64,000 nucleotides of DNA, taken from NCBI GenBank assembly GCA_021324465.1, contig JAJPJB010000040.1, positions 1 to 64,000 on the forward strand, written 5' to 3'. The stretch comes from Hyphomicrobiaceae bacterium (GTDB lineage: Bacteria > Pseudomonadota > Alphaproteobacteria > Rhizobiales > Xanthobacteraceae). This document shows, one piece after another, positions 49,264 to 58,852 of the stretch. A program made the position numbers and the translations under genes. Below the pieces are notes generated by a model. That model had not been told where the DNA came from and searched no databases. It worked only from the letters and a program-made list of their open reading frames with translations. Numbering within the stretch: position 1 is the stretch's first letter; every line of letters begins with the position of its first letter.

Positions 49264-51024
49264 TCAAAAATCTCCGGCGCTCGCCTTCGCCATGGCTGTG
49301 CCCTTGACCAGCGTGCGGTCCGGCTGCGGCACCGGCGTGCCGGGGTCGTTGAACCGATTGACGATCGGATAGCGGCGGTCGCGGCCAAAATTCTTCAGAG
49401 TGACCTTCACGCCGGGTGCCGCCTGCCGGCGCTTGTATTCGGCGAGATAGAGCATCCGCTCGACTTTCAACACCGTATCGCGATCGAATCCCGCTGCGAC
49501 GATGGTTGCGGTCGATTCCTCGCGCTCGACCAGGCGCTCGAGAATTTGATCGAGGATGTCATAAGGCGGCAGCGTATCCTGGTCGGTCTGGTTCTCGCGC
49601 AGCTCGGCGCTCGGCGCCCGCGTGATGACGTTTTCCGGAATCACGCCGCCATCGGGGCCGCGTGCGCCAAAAGGTTTCCAGCGGTTGCGCAACTTGGCGA
49701 GCCGATAAACTTCGGTTTTGTACAGGTCCTTGATCGGATTGAAACCGCCGTTCATGTCGCCATAGAGCGTGGCGTAGCCGACCGACATTTCCGACTTGTT
49801 GCCGGTCGTCACCACCATGGACGCGAATTTATTTGAGATCGCCATCAGGATCGTGCCGCGGGCGCGCGCTTGCAAATTTTCTTCGGTCACATCCCGCGCC
49901 AAGTCTTTGAACAAGCCCGAGAGCGACGCTTCGAGCCCATGCACGGCACTCTCGATCGGAACGACGTCGTACCGTACGCCCAGCGCCTTGGCGATCGCTG
50001 CGGAATCGGCGATCGAGGCCTGCGAGGTGTAGCGGAACGGCAGCATCACGCAGCGTACCCGTTCGGGCCCGAGCGCGTCGGTTGCCATGGCCGCGCACAG
50101 CGCCGAGTCGATGCCGCCGGAGAGACCGATCACCACGCCCTTGAAGCGATTCTTTTCCACGTAGTCGCGCAGGCCCAGTACGCAGGCGGTGTAATCGGCT
50201 TTGTCCCGATCTTCGGCCGGCGCAATTGTCCCGCGCGCGCAGCACCACTTGCCGTCGATGCGCGACCACTGCGTGGTGACAACGTCTTCGCGGAAGGCCG
50301 GGAGCTGAAATGCGACGGAACGGTCGGCATTGAGCGCAAAGGAAGCGCCATCGAAGACGAGCTCGTCCTGACCGCCGATCTGATTGATATAGATGAGCGG
50401 CAGTGCGGCTTCTGTCACACGCGCGACGATGACATTGAGCCGCACCTCGCTCTTGTCCCGCCAATACGGCGAGCCGTTGGGCACGATGAGAATTTCGGCG
50501 CCGGTCTCGGCAAGACACTCGACGACATTTTCATAGTCGCCCCAGTCGGTCCATGCGTCTTCGCAGACCGGCAGGCCGAGTCGCACGCCCCGAAAATTGA
50601 CCGGCCCGGGCACGGGCCCCGAGGCAAACACGCGCTTCTCGTCGAAGACGCCATAATTCGGCAGATTGACCTTGAAGCGGATCGCCTCGACGCGGCCGTT
50701 GGCGACCAGCGCATAGGCATTGTAGAGCTTGCCGTCCTCGACCCAAGGCGTGCCCATCAAGACGGCCGGCCCGCCATCGGCGGTGTCGCGCGCGAGCGCA
50801 TCGACCGCGGCACGGCAGGCGGCCTGGAAAGCGGGCTTGAGCACCAGGTCCTCGGGCGGATAGCCGGCCATAAACAGCTCGGAAAAGGCGATGAGATCTG
50901 CCTGGTCGTGCGCCGCTTGTGCGCGCGCCTTGCGGGCACGCTCCAGATTGCCGGACACGTCGCCGACGATCGGATTGAGCTGCGCCACCGCGATAGCCAG
51001 ACGGTCGGCGGGACGGTCGTTCAT
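49264..51024 (-). CDS. nadE: Glutamine-dependent NAD+ synthetase
   Basis: This 586-residue two-domain enzyme has an N-terminal nitrilase-like glutaminase domain with catalytic Glu in FSELFMAGYPPEDL, Lys in IRFKVNLPNYGVFDE and Cys in GLPVCEDAWTDWG, and a C-terminal synthetase domain with the P-loop GVVIGLSGGIDSALCAAMA, TTGNKSEMSVGYATLYGDMN and LAEYKRRQAAPGVK. It amidates deamido-NAD+ with ammonia channelled from glutamine. It is a single-gene unit converging on the DUF2865 gene. Confidence 0.96.
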   Translation of the reverse strand: MNDRPADRLAIAVAQLNPIVGDVSGNLERARKARAQAAHDQADLIAFSELFMAGYPPEDLVLKPAFQAACRAAVDALARDTADGGPAVLMGTPWVEDGKLYNAYALVANGRVEAIRFKVNLPNYGVFDEKRVFASGPVPGPVNFRGVRLGLPVCEDAWTDWGDYENVVECLAETGAEILIVPNGSPYWRDKSEVRLNVIVARVTEAALPLIYINQIGGQDELVFDGASFALNADRSVAFQLPAFREDVVTTQWSRIDGKWCCARGTIAPAEDRDKADYTACVLGLRDYVEKNRFKGVVIGLSGGIDSALCAAMATDALGPERVRCVMLPFRYTSQASIADSAAIAKALGVRYDVVPIESAVHGLEASLSGLFKDLARDVTEENLQARARGTILMAISNKFASMVVTTGNKSEMSVGYATLYGDMNGGFNPIKDLYKTEVYRLAKLRNRWKPFGARGPDGGVIPENVITRAPSAELRENQTDQDTLPPYDILDQILERLVEREESTATIVAAGFDRDTVLKVERMLYLAEYKRRQAAPGVKVTLKNFGRDRRYPIVNRFNDPGTPVPQPDRTLVKGTAMAKASAGDF

Positions 51025-51149
51025 GACTCTGCTCTAGTGTCCATGATCAAACGATGTGAAGCCCGGGCTTCACATCGGTCTACTCCATCTCGACTCTAGC
51101 TCTTCGGCAAATTCGCGAAAGTGGCTCCAAGCCGCAAGGCTGGAAGGCC

Positions 51150-52163
51150 TTAATGGCCCGCCACCGGATAGGGACCGAATTTGAAGCTCGCCTGGACAAA
51201 GCCGCCATAGATGTCGGTCTTCCAACTCTCCGGCTGCGGCATGGCTCCGGGCACGACATCCTCGAAATGCGCACTGCCATTGGTTGCGATGTGCCAATAG
51301 CGGCCGCCGATGCCGACACTGGCATAAGACGTGACCTTGTAGGAGAGCAGCGCCTCCAGCTGAAAGCCCTGACCGGTGCCGTCTTCCGGAATTGGACCGC
51401 CAAGATCAGCGCGCAAAAGATGATCGTCATGGCCCTTTAGATTCACATAGGGCAGCCAGGCGCCCTCGGCCCAAAGTGTGAAATGATCGCCGAGCTGCAC
51501 CGCGCCGTCGAGCCCGAGTCGCAGCGAGTTCCAGGTATTGTTCTGCGAGATCGCTTCGACGGTCGCCGGGATCGGCGGCTGACAGATCAGCGGATTGGCG
51601 GCGTTCTGGACGCAGCCAAAAGCATTCTCGGCTTGCTTAAGATAATGATAGCCGGCGAAAGCGCCGACGCGAAAATCGCCGCCGCGAACAACGTCATAGC
51701 CGACATCGACGCTGCCATAGCCCAAGAAGCCGCCCATTTCGTTGCTGGTGGTCGAGGAATACGGCGTCAGCGCCGGCGGAAAATCTTCGTCCTGGAGCTG
51801 TCCTTGGGTGGAGGCGCCGCCGCCAATGTAACCTTTGATGAACCAACCGCTCGAAAAAGCGACGCGCCAGTCGAATTCGCCGGCATTAATCAGCATCCCG
51901 CCGTAAGTGAGCCGCGACACCAGCCCGTTATAGACGCTCGGCACACCATAAAGGTTCTTGCTGGTCTTGCCTGTGCCGAACCAGTATCGCGCGCCAAATT
52001 CGGTCTGAAAGGCCGGTACCGGGTGCGGTACGAAATATTCAACATCCGGAACCGGCGCGGCCGCCGGCAGAGGCGCAAACAGGGGCAGATCGGCCGCAAA
52101 AGCCGGCCTCGCGATCATCACAGCGATCGCAATCGCGATCGGAAAATATTTCCGTAACGACAC
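51150..52163 (-). CDS. Outer-membrane beta-barrel protein
   Basis: The 337-residue protein has a signal peptide (YFPIAIAIAVMIARPAFA) and a mature part of alternating amphipathic strands rich in Gly and aromatics: GARYWFGTGKTSKNLYGVPS, GEFDWRVAFSSGWFIKGYIG and FLGYGSVDVGYDVVRGGDFR. It ends near FGGFVQASFKFG-like YGGFVQASFKFGPYPVAGH. This is a predicted 10-12-strand barrel in the omptin/Opa/OmpW size range; no active-site motif is seen. Two cysteines (FGCVQ, LICQP) lie in one loop and could form a disulfide. Such proteins are common in Bradyrhizobium-like genomes; function unknown. Confidence 0.75.
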   Translation of the reverse strand: MSLRKYFPIAIAIAVMIARPAFAADLPLFAPLPAAAPVPDVEYFVPHPVPAFQTEFGARYWFGTGKTSKNLYGVPSVYNGLVSRLTYGGMLINAGEFDWRVAFSSGWFIKGYIGGGASTQGQLQDEDFPPALTPYSSTTSNEMGGFLGYGSVDVGYDVVRGGDFRVGAFAGYHYLKQAENAFGCVQNAANPLICQPPIPATVEAISQNNTWNSLRLGLDGAVQLGDHFTLWAEGAWLPYVNLKGHDDHLLRADLGGPIPEDGTGQGFQLEALLSYKVTSYASVGIGGRYWHIATNGSAHFEDVVPGAMPQPESWKTDIYGGFVQASFKFGPYPVAGH

Positions 52164-52369
52164 TGCACGCCCCGCGCCTGTTGCCGCTTGCCGTTCTGGC
52201 GCGGAAAAATTGAATCAAATTGCTTGTGCATTTATTGATCGGCCGGCCGCCGATGCGTTCAGGCTGAGCGCCTGGTAAAGCGTCTTGGTATACGAGACAC
52301 AAACGAACTCGCCCCGTTGCCCGGGCCGAGCGCCCAGGCGGGCGAGGCCGTTAGCTCGTCAAAGCGGCC

Positions 52370-53767
52370 TTAGAGCGCCGCCACCTGCGGCAGCGGCTTG
52401 GCCTTGGCCTGGCGCTCCGATTTCAAGAGATCTGCGAGCAGGAACGCCAGATCGAGCGACTGCTCGGCATTGAGCCGCGGATCGCACACCGTGTGATAGC
52501 GGTCGTTGAGATCTTCCTCGCTGATGGCCCGGGCGCCGCCGGTGCATTCGGTGACGTTCTGCCCGGTCATTTCCAGATGCACGCCGCCGGCATGGGTGCC
52601 TTCGGCGGCATGAACCTGAAAGAACGTCCGCACCTCTTTGAGGATTTGATCGAATGGTCGCGTTTTATAGCCGGTTACCGATGTGATTGTGTTGCCGTGC
52701 ATGGGATCGCATGACCACACCACGTTACGCCCCTCGCGCTTCACCGCGCGCACCAAGGGCGGCAATAGGTCGGCGGCCTTCTCGGCGCCGACCCGGCAGA
52801 TCAGCGTCAGCCGGCCGGGCTCGTTATCCGGATCGAGAATGTCGATCAGCCGCAACAGCTCGTCCGCCTTCTGTGACGGCCCGGTCTTCAATCCGAGCGG
52901 ATTTTTGATGCCACGGCAATATTCGACATGCGCGTGATCAGGCTGACGCGTGCGATCGCCGATCCACACCATGTGCCCCGACGTGCAGTACCAGTCGCCG
53001 GTCGTCGAATCGATGCGCGTAAAAGCCTGCTAACCGAGCAACAGCGCCTCGTGGCTGGTGAAGAAATCGGTCGTGCGCATTTCCGGATGGATCTCCGGAT
53101 CGATGCCGCAGGCGCGCATGAAGTCGAGCGCCGCAGTCAGGTGATCGGCCAAGTCCTGGTAGCGCTTGGACTGCGGAGAGTCCTTGACGAAGGACAGCAT
53201 CCATTGATGCGCATTCGACAGGTTCGCATAGCCGCCGGTCGAGAAAGCGCGCAAGAGATTGAGAGTCGCCGCCGACTGCCGGTAGGCTTCCAACTGCCGA
53301 CGCGGATCGGGCGTGCGCGCTTCTGCGGTGAACTCGGTGCCATTGATGATATCGCCGCGATACACCGGCAATTCGACGCCGCCGCGCTTCTCGGTGGGCG
53401 ACGTGCGCGGTTTGGCAAACTGCCCGGCGATGCGGCCGACTTTCACGACGGGGGATGCCGCCGCATAAGTCAGCACCACCGCCATCTGCAAAAACAGGCG
53501 GAAAAAATCGCGAATATTGTTGGCGCCATGCTCGGCGAAGCTCTCGGCGCAATCGCCGCCTTGCAGCAGAAAAGCATTGCCGGCCGCGACCTGCGCCAGC
53601 GCCCTTTTCAGATTGCGTGCCTCGCCGGCAAAAACCAGCGGCGGAAAGGTCGCAAGCTGCGCCTCGACTTCGGCCAGCAGCTGCGGATCCGGGTAATCCG
53701 GCATCTGCACCCTGGGCTTGCCGCGCCAGGAGTCCGGGCTCCATTTCGCATTCGATCGCGTCGACAT
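52370..53767 (-). pseudogene. aroG: Class II 3-deoxy-7-phosphoheptulonate (DAHP) synthase, interrupted by in-frame TAG
   Basis: Read through codon 246, the frame encodes about 464 residues of a plant-type (class II) DAHP synthase, first enzyme of the shikimate pathway: [56 protein letters not shown], and after the stop [39 protein letters not shown] and [15 protein letters not shown]. The break reads LLLG[15 protein letters not shown]; the family has G-(Y/F)-E-Q. GGTTACGAGCAG losing CGA gives GGTTAGCAG, so a 3-base in-frame deletion that fuses Tyr-Glu into TAG (53030-53032) explains it. Everything else is intact. ATG 53767 has GGAG six bases upstream. Either a second DAHP synthase exists, TAG is read through, or this is an assembly error. 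Confidence 0.85.
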
Positions 53768-53949
53768 AACCATCTCCAACTTCCGTCACCCTGAGCTGCT
53801 CGGCGCAAAGCGCCCAGCCTCGAAGAGCGGCGTCTGGTCTCGCTTCGTATCCCGCGGACTGCCTTCGACTGCCGGCTGAGGATGAGGCTGAACAGTTGGG
53901 CGGTCTTATACACGTCGGAGACCGGCTGCGACAGCCCGCGAAAAGCTGT

Positions 53950-55332
53950 CTATTCCGCGCCTTCCCGCGCGTAGCTAGCGCTCCTTTTGCGCATCGTGAC
54001 GAGCTCTTCCGCCGCGGTCGGATGGAGTGCAATGGTGGCGTCGAAGTCAGCTTTGGTCGCACCCATCTTCACCGCAATCGCCGCGATCTGAGCCATTTCG
54101 GCCGCACCCTCCCCGATCACGTGAACACCGACGACCCGTTCGGACAGGCCGTCGACCACAAGCTTCATCAGCACGCTCGTGGCACGACCCGAGAGCGTCG
54201 CCTTCATCGGCTTGAACATGGCCTTGTAGATGTCGGTGCGGGCCAGCCGAGCGCGGGCCTGCGCCTCAGTCAGCCCGACGGTGCCAATCTCGGGATCGGA
54301 GAATACCGCGGTCGGCACATTGGTATGATCGACCGCCGTCGCCCGGCCGCCAAACACAGTATCGGCAAAGGCATGGCCTTCGCGAATGGCGACGGGGGTG
54401 AGATTGATCCGGTTGGTGACATCGCCAACGGCATAGATGTTCCCGACCGTGGTGCGCGAATATTCGTCGACCGCAATCCCGCCGTTTGCGGCGATTTGCA
54501 CACCGGCTTGGGAGAGCCCGAGCTTTGCCACATTGGGCTTGCGGCCGGTCGCGAACATGACCCGATCGGCCGGCACATGATTGCCGCTCGAAAGCTCGAC
54601 CAGGTAATGGGTGCCGGCATGTTCGATGCCGACGACCTTGCAGCCGGTCAGCACGCGAATGCCATGCGCCTCCATTTCGACGCGCAGATGCTGGCGCAGG
54701 TCGTCGTCGAAACCGCGCAAGATATTCTCGCCGCGATAGACCAGCGTCACGTGCGAACCGAGCCCGGCAAAGATGCCGGCAAATTCGACGGCGATGTAAC
54801 CGCCGCCCTGGATCAGCACGCGGCGCGGAAGCTCGGTCAGATGAAAGGCGTCGTTCGAGGAGATCGCGTGTTCGAGGCCGCGGATCGGGTCGCCAAAGCT
54901 CGGCGTGGCTCCCGTCGCGATCAGGATGTAGCCGGCGCGCACGCGCTCGCCGCTGGCCAAGCGGACGGTATGCGCATCCTCGATCTCCGCGCGGGTCTTG
55001 ACGACCTTGACGCCGGCTTTTGTCAGCGTCGCGTCATAGGCAGCCTCGAGGCGAGCAATCTCGCGATCCTTGTTGGCGATCAGTGTCGGCCAATCGAATG
55101 AGGTCTGCGATACGGTCCAGCCGTATCCGACTGCATCCTCGAATTCGGCGCGAAAGCGCGAGCTATAGACTAGAAGCTTCTTCGGCACGCAGCCGCGAAT
55201 GACGCAGGTGCCGCCGAGCCGATATTCCTCGGCAACCATGACGCGCGCGCCGTGCTCGGCGGCAATCCGCGCAGCGCGCACACCGCCTGAACCGCCTCCA
55301 ATGACAAAAAGATCAACGTCGTATTGCGCCAT
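53950..55332 (-). CDS. gor: Glutathione-disulfide reductase
   Basis: A 460-residue FAD/NADPH flavoprotein with FAD-binding DVDLFVIGGGSGGVRAARIA, redox pair Cys43-Cys48 in LGGTCVIRGCVPKKLLVYSS, NAD(P) motif VLIQGGGYIAVEFAGIFAGL with VYRGENILRGFDDDLR (NADPH-type Arg), and C-terminal catalytic His in IALHPTAAEELVTMR. The R-G-C-V-P-K-K-L spacing is that of glutathione reductase. ATG 55332 is the family start; an in-frame ATG at 55368 overlaps the DUF2059 gene. It follows rpiA and DUF2059 on the same strand. Confidence 0.95.
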   Translation of the reverse strand: MAQYDVDLFVIGGGSGGVRAARIAAEHGARVMVAEEYRLGGTCVIRGCVPKKLLVYSSRFRAEFEDAVGYGWTVSQTSFDWPTLIANKDREIARLEAAYDATLTKAGVKVVKTRAEIEDAHTVRLASGERVRAGYILIATGATPSFGDPIRGLEHAISSNDAFHLTELPRRVLIQGGGYIAVEFAGIFAGLGSHVTLVYRGENILRGFDDDLRQHLRVEMEAHGIRVLTGCKVVGIEHAGTHYLVELSSGNHVPADRVMFATGRKPNVAKLGLSQAGVQIAANGGIAVDEYSRTTVGNIYAVGDVTNRINLTPVAIREGHAFADTVFGGRATAVDHTNVPTAVFSDPEIGTVGLTEAQARARLARTDIYKAMFKPMKATLSGRATSVLMKLVVDGLSERVVGVHVIGEGAAEMAQIAAIAVKMGATKADFDATIALHPTAAEELVTMRKRSASYAREGAE

Positions 55333-55364
55333 GCATCCCTGTTGTTGGTTGCCCGCGCGCCCCG

Positions 55365-55931
55365 TCACATGTCGTGGCCGCGTTTTTTCATCTCCGCACG
55401 CATTGAATTTATGACGTCTTGAGAGAGATTATCAGCCCAGGTGCCGGCATAGACCATGCTCTCGTCCAGCACCTTCGGCTCCTCGGCCAGCGCCTTTTTG
55501 CCGAGCGGCGATTGATAGAAAGCCAGCAGATCGCGCAATTCCTGTTCACTGAAATGGGTGGCATAGATGCGGGCGCTCTGGTCGATCAGCTCGCTCACGC
55601 GCGGTTCGTATTGCTTCTGCACCATCGCCGCCACTTCATTGAGATCCTTGCCCCACATGAAGTTTGTTTGCATGAACATGTCCTTGGTCTTCTGCACGAC
55701 GCCGGCGATGATCGGGGCAAAGACATCTTTGACGTTCTTGATCTGAACGATCTGCTTGGCGAGCAAGAGGGCGCCGGGGCTCGGCTGTGCGGCCGCGCTT
55801 TGCGGCGCGGCGCCCTGAGCGGCGGCCGGCCCGGCAAGGCCGATCACGGCAAACGCAACGAGCGCGACCAAGGCGCGGCGCGCCGTCTCATGGCGTCGCC
55901 CGGCAAGACGCGTGAATAGAGTGGCAATCAT
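55365..55931 (-). CDS. DUF2059-domain periplasmic protein
   Basis: The 188-residue protein has an N-terminal basic stretch and a signal-like hydrophobic segment (LVALVAFAVIGLAGPAAAQG), then a helical DUF2059 domain: YEPRVSELIDQSARIYATHF, SEQELRDLLAFYQSPLGKKA and a C-terminal SQDVINSMRAEMKKRG. The F-S-E-x-E-L-x-x-L-x-x-F-Y-x-S-P-x-G-x-K pattern is the family signature; function unknown. GGGGAG upstream supports ATG 55931. It is 43 bp after rpiA and 32 bp before gor, so the three probably form an operon. Confidence 0.85.
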   Translation of the reverse strand: MIATLFTRLAGRRHETARRALVALVAFAVIGLAGPAAAQGAAPQSAAAQPSPGALLLAKQIVQIKNVKDVFAPIIAGVVQKTKDMFMQTNFMWGKDLNEVAAMVQKQYEPRVSELIDQSARIYATHFSEQELRDLLAFYQSPLGKKALAEEPKVLDESMVYAGTWADNLSQDVINSMRAEMKKRGHDM

Positions 55932-55974
55932 TGGTGCACTCCCCTCTGTCATTGAGATCAAGATCACTTGAGAT

Positions 55975-56685
55975 TTACGGCCGCTCAATCAGGCGCACCC
56001 CATCCGGACCGGCCACAATAGCAGTCTGGGCAAGGCCGATGAACAAGCCGTGTTCCACGACGCCCGGGATGGCGGAGAGCCGCACCGCAAGTGTTCTTGG
56101 ATCGGCAATGCTCTGCAATTGGGCGTCGAGGAGCCAGTGCCCGCCATCCGTGACGAAAGGATGGCCGTTGGGCAAGCGCCGCGGCCGCGCCGGACCCGGG
56201 CAACCGGCCGCAGCGGTTGCCTGCTCGATCGCCCGACGGGTCGCCGTCGCGCCGAACGGCGCGATCTCGATCGGCAGTGGAAAGCGGCCCAGGACCTCGA
56301 CCAGCTTCGACTGATCGGCGATCACGACCATTTTCGCCGAGGCCGAGGCCACGATCTTCTCGCGCAACAGCGCGCCCCCGCCGCCTTTGATCAGCGTCAG
56401 ATCCGGCGCGATCTCGTCGGCACCATCGACGGTTAGATCCAGTTCGGGCGTCTCGTCGAGCGTGGTGAGTTTGATGCCGAGCCGGCCGGCCTGGGCGCGG
56501 GTTGCCTCCGAGGTCGGCACCGCGACGACATCAAGCCCGGCCTTGACCCGCTCCCCGAGCAGATCGACGAAATGCGCCGCGGTCGAGCCCGTGCCAAGCC
56601 CAAGCCGCATGCCCGGCCGTACGAAATCGAGCGCACGGGCCGCGGCAACCCGTTTTTGTGCGTCGGCGATCATCGCAACATTCAT
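55975..56685 (-). CDS. rpiA: Ribose-5-phosphate isomerase A
   Basis: The 236-residue RpiA interconverts ribose 5-phosphate and ribulose 5-phosphate. Family motifs are [20 protein letters not shown] (phosphate loop), [20 protein letters not shown] with catalytic Asp/Glu region and [15 protein letters not shown] with the catalytic Glu/Lys. The C-terminal [19 protein letters not shown] is typical. It heads the rpiA-DUF2059-gor group and diverges from gph. Supplying NADPH-linked pentose metabolism next to glutathione reductase is a common arrangement in this order. Confidence 0.95.
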   Translation of the reverse strand: MNVAMIADAQKRVAAARALDFVRPGMRLGLGTGSTAAHFVDLLGERVKAGLDVVAVPTSEATRAQAGRLGIKLTTLDETPELDLTVDGADEIAPDLTLIKGGGGALLREKIVASASAKMVVIADQSKLVEVLGRFPLPIEIAPFGATATRRAIEQATAAAGCPGPARPRRLPNGHPFVTDGGHWLLDAQLQSIADPRTLAVRLSAIPGVVEHGLFIGLAQTAIVAGPDGVRLIERP

Positions 56686-56771
56686 GGGCTGGTGTGTAGC
56701 CGTGATCCGGCGGGCAGCCTAGGGGGCACGAATGGCTTGCTTAAGACCGAACAGCCGTCTAGGCGTGGCCT

Positions 56772-57443
56772 ATGCTGACCATCGTCTTCGATCTCGACGG
56801 CACGCTGATCGATACGGCCCCCGATCTCATCTCGACACTCAACCTCATTCTCGCCCGGGAGGGCATGGCGGCAATACCGTTCGAGGCCGCCCGGCGCATG
56901 ATCGGCGGCGGCGCCCGCGCGATGATCGAAAAGGCCGTGGCGGCGGAAGGCCGCGACGGCTCGAAGGCCGAGATCGACCGCATGGTCGGCCATTTCATCG
57001 ACCATTACGCAGCGCATATTGCCGACCACTCGCGGCCATTTCCACGCCTCGAGCCGGTGCTGGACCGTCTCGCCGACAAGGGTCACCGGCTCGCGGTCTG
57101 CACCAACAAGCTCGAATGGCTCTCCGTCAAACTTCTTAAGTCGCTCGATTTGGCGCGGCGCTTCGACGTGATTTGCGGTCAGGATACGTTCGGCGTGCAA
57201 AAGCCCAATCCGGAGGTGCTAAGGCGCACGATCCTGCAGGCCGGCGGCGCCCTCGACCGGGCCATCATGGTCGGCGATTCCGGCACGGACATACGCACCG
57301 CGCGCGCCGCTTGCGTGCCCGTGATCGCGGTCAATTTTGGCTATAGCGAAGTGCCGATCGAGACGTGGCAGCCTGACCGCATCATCGCCTCATACGACGA
57401 ACTGGAGCGGGCGATCGGCGCGCTTGCCAGCGCCTTGGCCTGA
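56772..57443 (+). CDS. gph: Phosphoglycolate phosphatase (HAD-IA)
   Basis: This 223-residue HAD phosphatase has motif I IVFDLDGTLIDTAPDL, motif II LAVCTNKLEWLSVKLL, the lysine of motif III in GVQKPNPEVLRRTI and motif IV in IMVGDSGTDIRTARAA. The cap domain type and length fit Gph, which removes 2-phosphoglycolate formed by oxidative damage repair. ATG 56772 begins at MLTIVFDLDG as in the family. A short perfect hairpin follows its stop. Confidence 0.9.
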   Translation: MLTIVFDLDGTLIDTAPDLISTLNLILAREGMAAIPFEAARRMIGGGARAMIEKAVAAEGRDGSKAEIDRMVGHFIDHYAAHIADHSRPFPRLEPVLDRLADKGHRLAVCTNKLEWLSVKLLKSLDLARRFDVICGQDTFGVQKPNPEVLRRTILQAGGALDRAIMVGDSGTDIRTARAACVPVIAVNFGYSEVPIETWQPDRIIASYDELERAIGALASALA

Positions 57444-57445
57444 AC

Positions 57446-57460
57446 GCCCGCAAAGCGGGC
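57446..57460 (+). terminator. Short hairpin after gph
   Basis: GCCCGC-AAA-GCGGGC is a perfect 6-bp stem three bases after the gph stop. No T-tract follows, but it may end or stabilise the gph transcript before moaA, which begins 93 bases further on. Confidence 0.45.
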
Positions 57461-57552
57461 CGAAAACGCCGGCAAAATGGGCCGAAGGCCTCGCCAAACT
57501 TCCTGGACTGTCAGGGGTTTATCCGGCAAAATTGGGACTTATCTAGACTGGG

Positions 57553-58593
57553 ATGAACAGCGTGCGGCCCTCCGAATTTGACACTGCAGTGGCCCGGCCG
57601 GCTCTGGTCGATCCGTTCGGCCGTGCGATCAGCTATTTGCGCGTCTCGGTCACGGATCGCTGCGACTTCCGCTGCGTCTATTGCATGGCGGAGAACATGT
57701 CGTTTCTGCCAAAGGCGGACGTGCTCAGCCTCGAAGAGCTGGATCGGCTGTGCTCGGCCTTTGTTGCGCGCGGCGTGCGCAAGATGCGCCTCACCGGCGG
57801 CGAGCCGCTGGTGCGCCGCGGCATCATGACACTGGTCGCCTCATTGTCGCGCCTCCTGCAGTCGGGCGATCTCGACGAGTTGACGCTGACCACCAATGGT
57901 TCGCAGCTCACCAAATATGCTGCGGAGCTTGCGGCACATGGCGTGCGTCGCATCAACGTTTCGCTCGACACGCTCGATGCCGACAAATTCCGCGCCATCA
58001 CCCGCTGGGGCGAGCTCGACAAGGTGCTGGCCGGCATCGATGCCGCGCAAGCGGCCGGATTGAAGATCAAAATCAATGCGGTCGCGCTTAAGGACGTCAA
58101 TGAGGATGAAATTGCGAAGTTGATCGAATGGGCGCATGGGCGCGGCATGGACTTGACGCTGATCGAAGTCATGCCGTTGGGCGAGATCGGCGAAGGCCGA
58201 CTTGAGCAGTATTTGCCGCTGTCGATGGTGCGGGCGCGGCTTGCCGAGCGCTACACGCTCGAAGACCTCGACTATCGCACCGGCGGGCCGGCGCGCTATG
58301 TGCGCGTCGCCGAGACGGGCGGCAAGCTCGGCTTCATCACGCCGATGACCCATAATTTCTGCGAGTCCTGCAACCGCGTGCGCGTGACCTGCACCGGCAC
58401 GCTCTACATGTGTCTTGGGCAAGAAGACGCCGCCGATCTGCGCAAGCCGCTGCGCGCGTCCGAGAGCAACGAGCTTTTGTTTGCCGCGATCGACGAAGCG
58501 ATCGGGCGAAAACCCAAGGGCCACGATTTCATCATCGATCGCCGCCACAAGCGGCCGGCACTCGCTCGGCATATGAGCGTAACGGGCGGCTGA
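57553..58593 (+). CDS. moaA: GTP 3',8-cyclase MoaA (molybdenum cofactor synthesis)
   Basis: A 346-residue radical SAM enzyme with the N-terminal 4Fe-4S cysteines 37, 41 and 44 in [20 protein letters not shown]. The C-terminal second cluster ligands are in [20 protein letters not shown] followed by another Cys, and the essential GG dipeptide is at the C-terminus (VTGG). With MoaC it turns GTP into cyclic pyranopterin monophosphate. Other moa genes are not adjacent. The 259 bases after it (58594-58852) hold no supported gene. Confidence 0.96.
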   Translation: MNSVRPSEFDTAVARPALVDPFGRAISYLRVSVTDRCDFRCVYCMAENMSFLPKADVLSLEELDRLCSAFVARGVRKMRLTGGEPLVRRGIMTLVASLSRLLQSGDLDELTLTTNGSQLTKYAAELAAHGVRRINVSLDTLDADKFRAITRWGELDKVLAGIDAAQAAGLKIKINAVALKDVNEDEIAKLIEWAHGRGMDLTLIEVMPLGEIGEGRLEQYLPLSMVRARLAERYTLEDLDYRTGGPARYVRVAETGGKLGFITPMTHNFCESCNRVRVTCTGTLYMCLGQEDAADLRKPLRASESNELLFAAIDEAIGRKPKGHDFIIDRRHKRPALARHMSVTGG

Positions 58594-58852
58594 CTTTTGC
58601 AGGGCGGATTGGCAGAACCTAGTCCGCGACGCATTCCACTATCTGCGCGGCCGACGGATTACGGCCTCGGCGAATCCGGTCCACCCGTCGCTGCACGCGC
58701 ACGCGCAGATCCGCCGCGCGCGTTTCTCTCGGAGCGGCTTGCGATGCGCTCGATGCCCGCCGCCAGGATTGCGGGCCTCGATCCTGTCGCCCATGCGATG
58801 CCGAAGGATTAACCGTCTCGGTGTAGCCGGATCGCCGCACCGACCCGGGCTC

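Noticed and set aside
49870-51099. Open frame of 409 codons on the plus strand opposite nadE
   Set aside because: It is the antisense of a well-supported NAD synthetase gene; its product is Arg/His/Asp-rich with no family resemblance, a typical shadow in GC-rich DNA.
53780-53949. Possible leader peptide (GTG TAT AAG ACC...) upstream of the DAHP synthase
   Set aside because: It has too few aromatic codons, and the DNA matches the CCTCAGGGTGACGG-type dispersed repeats, so attenuation is not supported.
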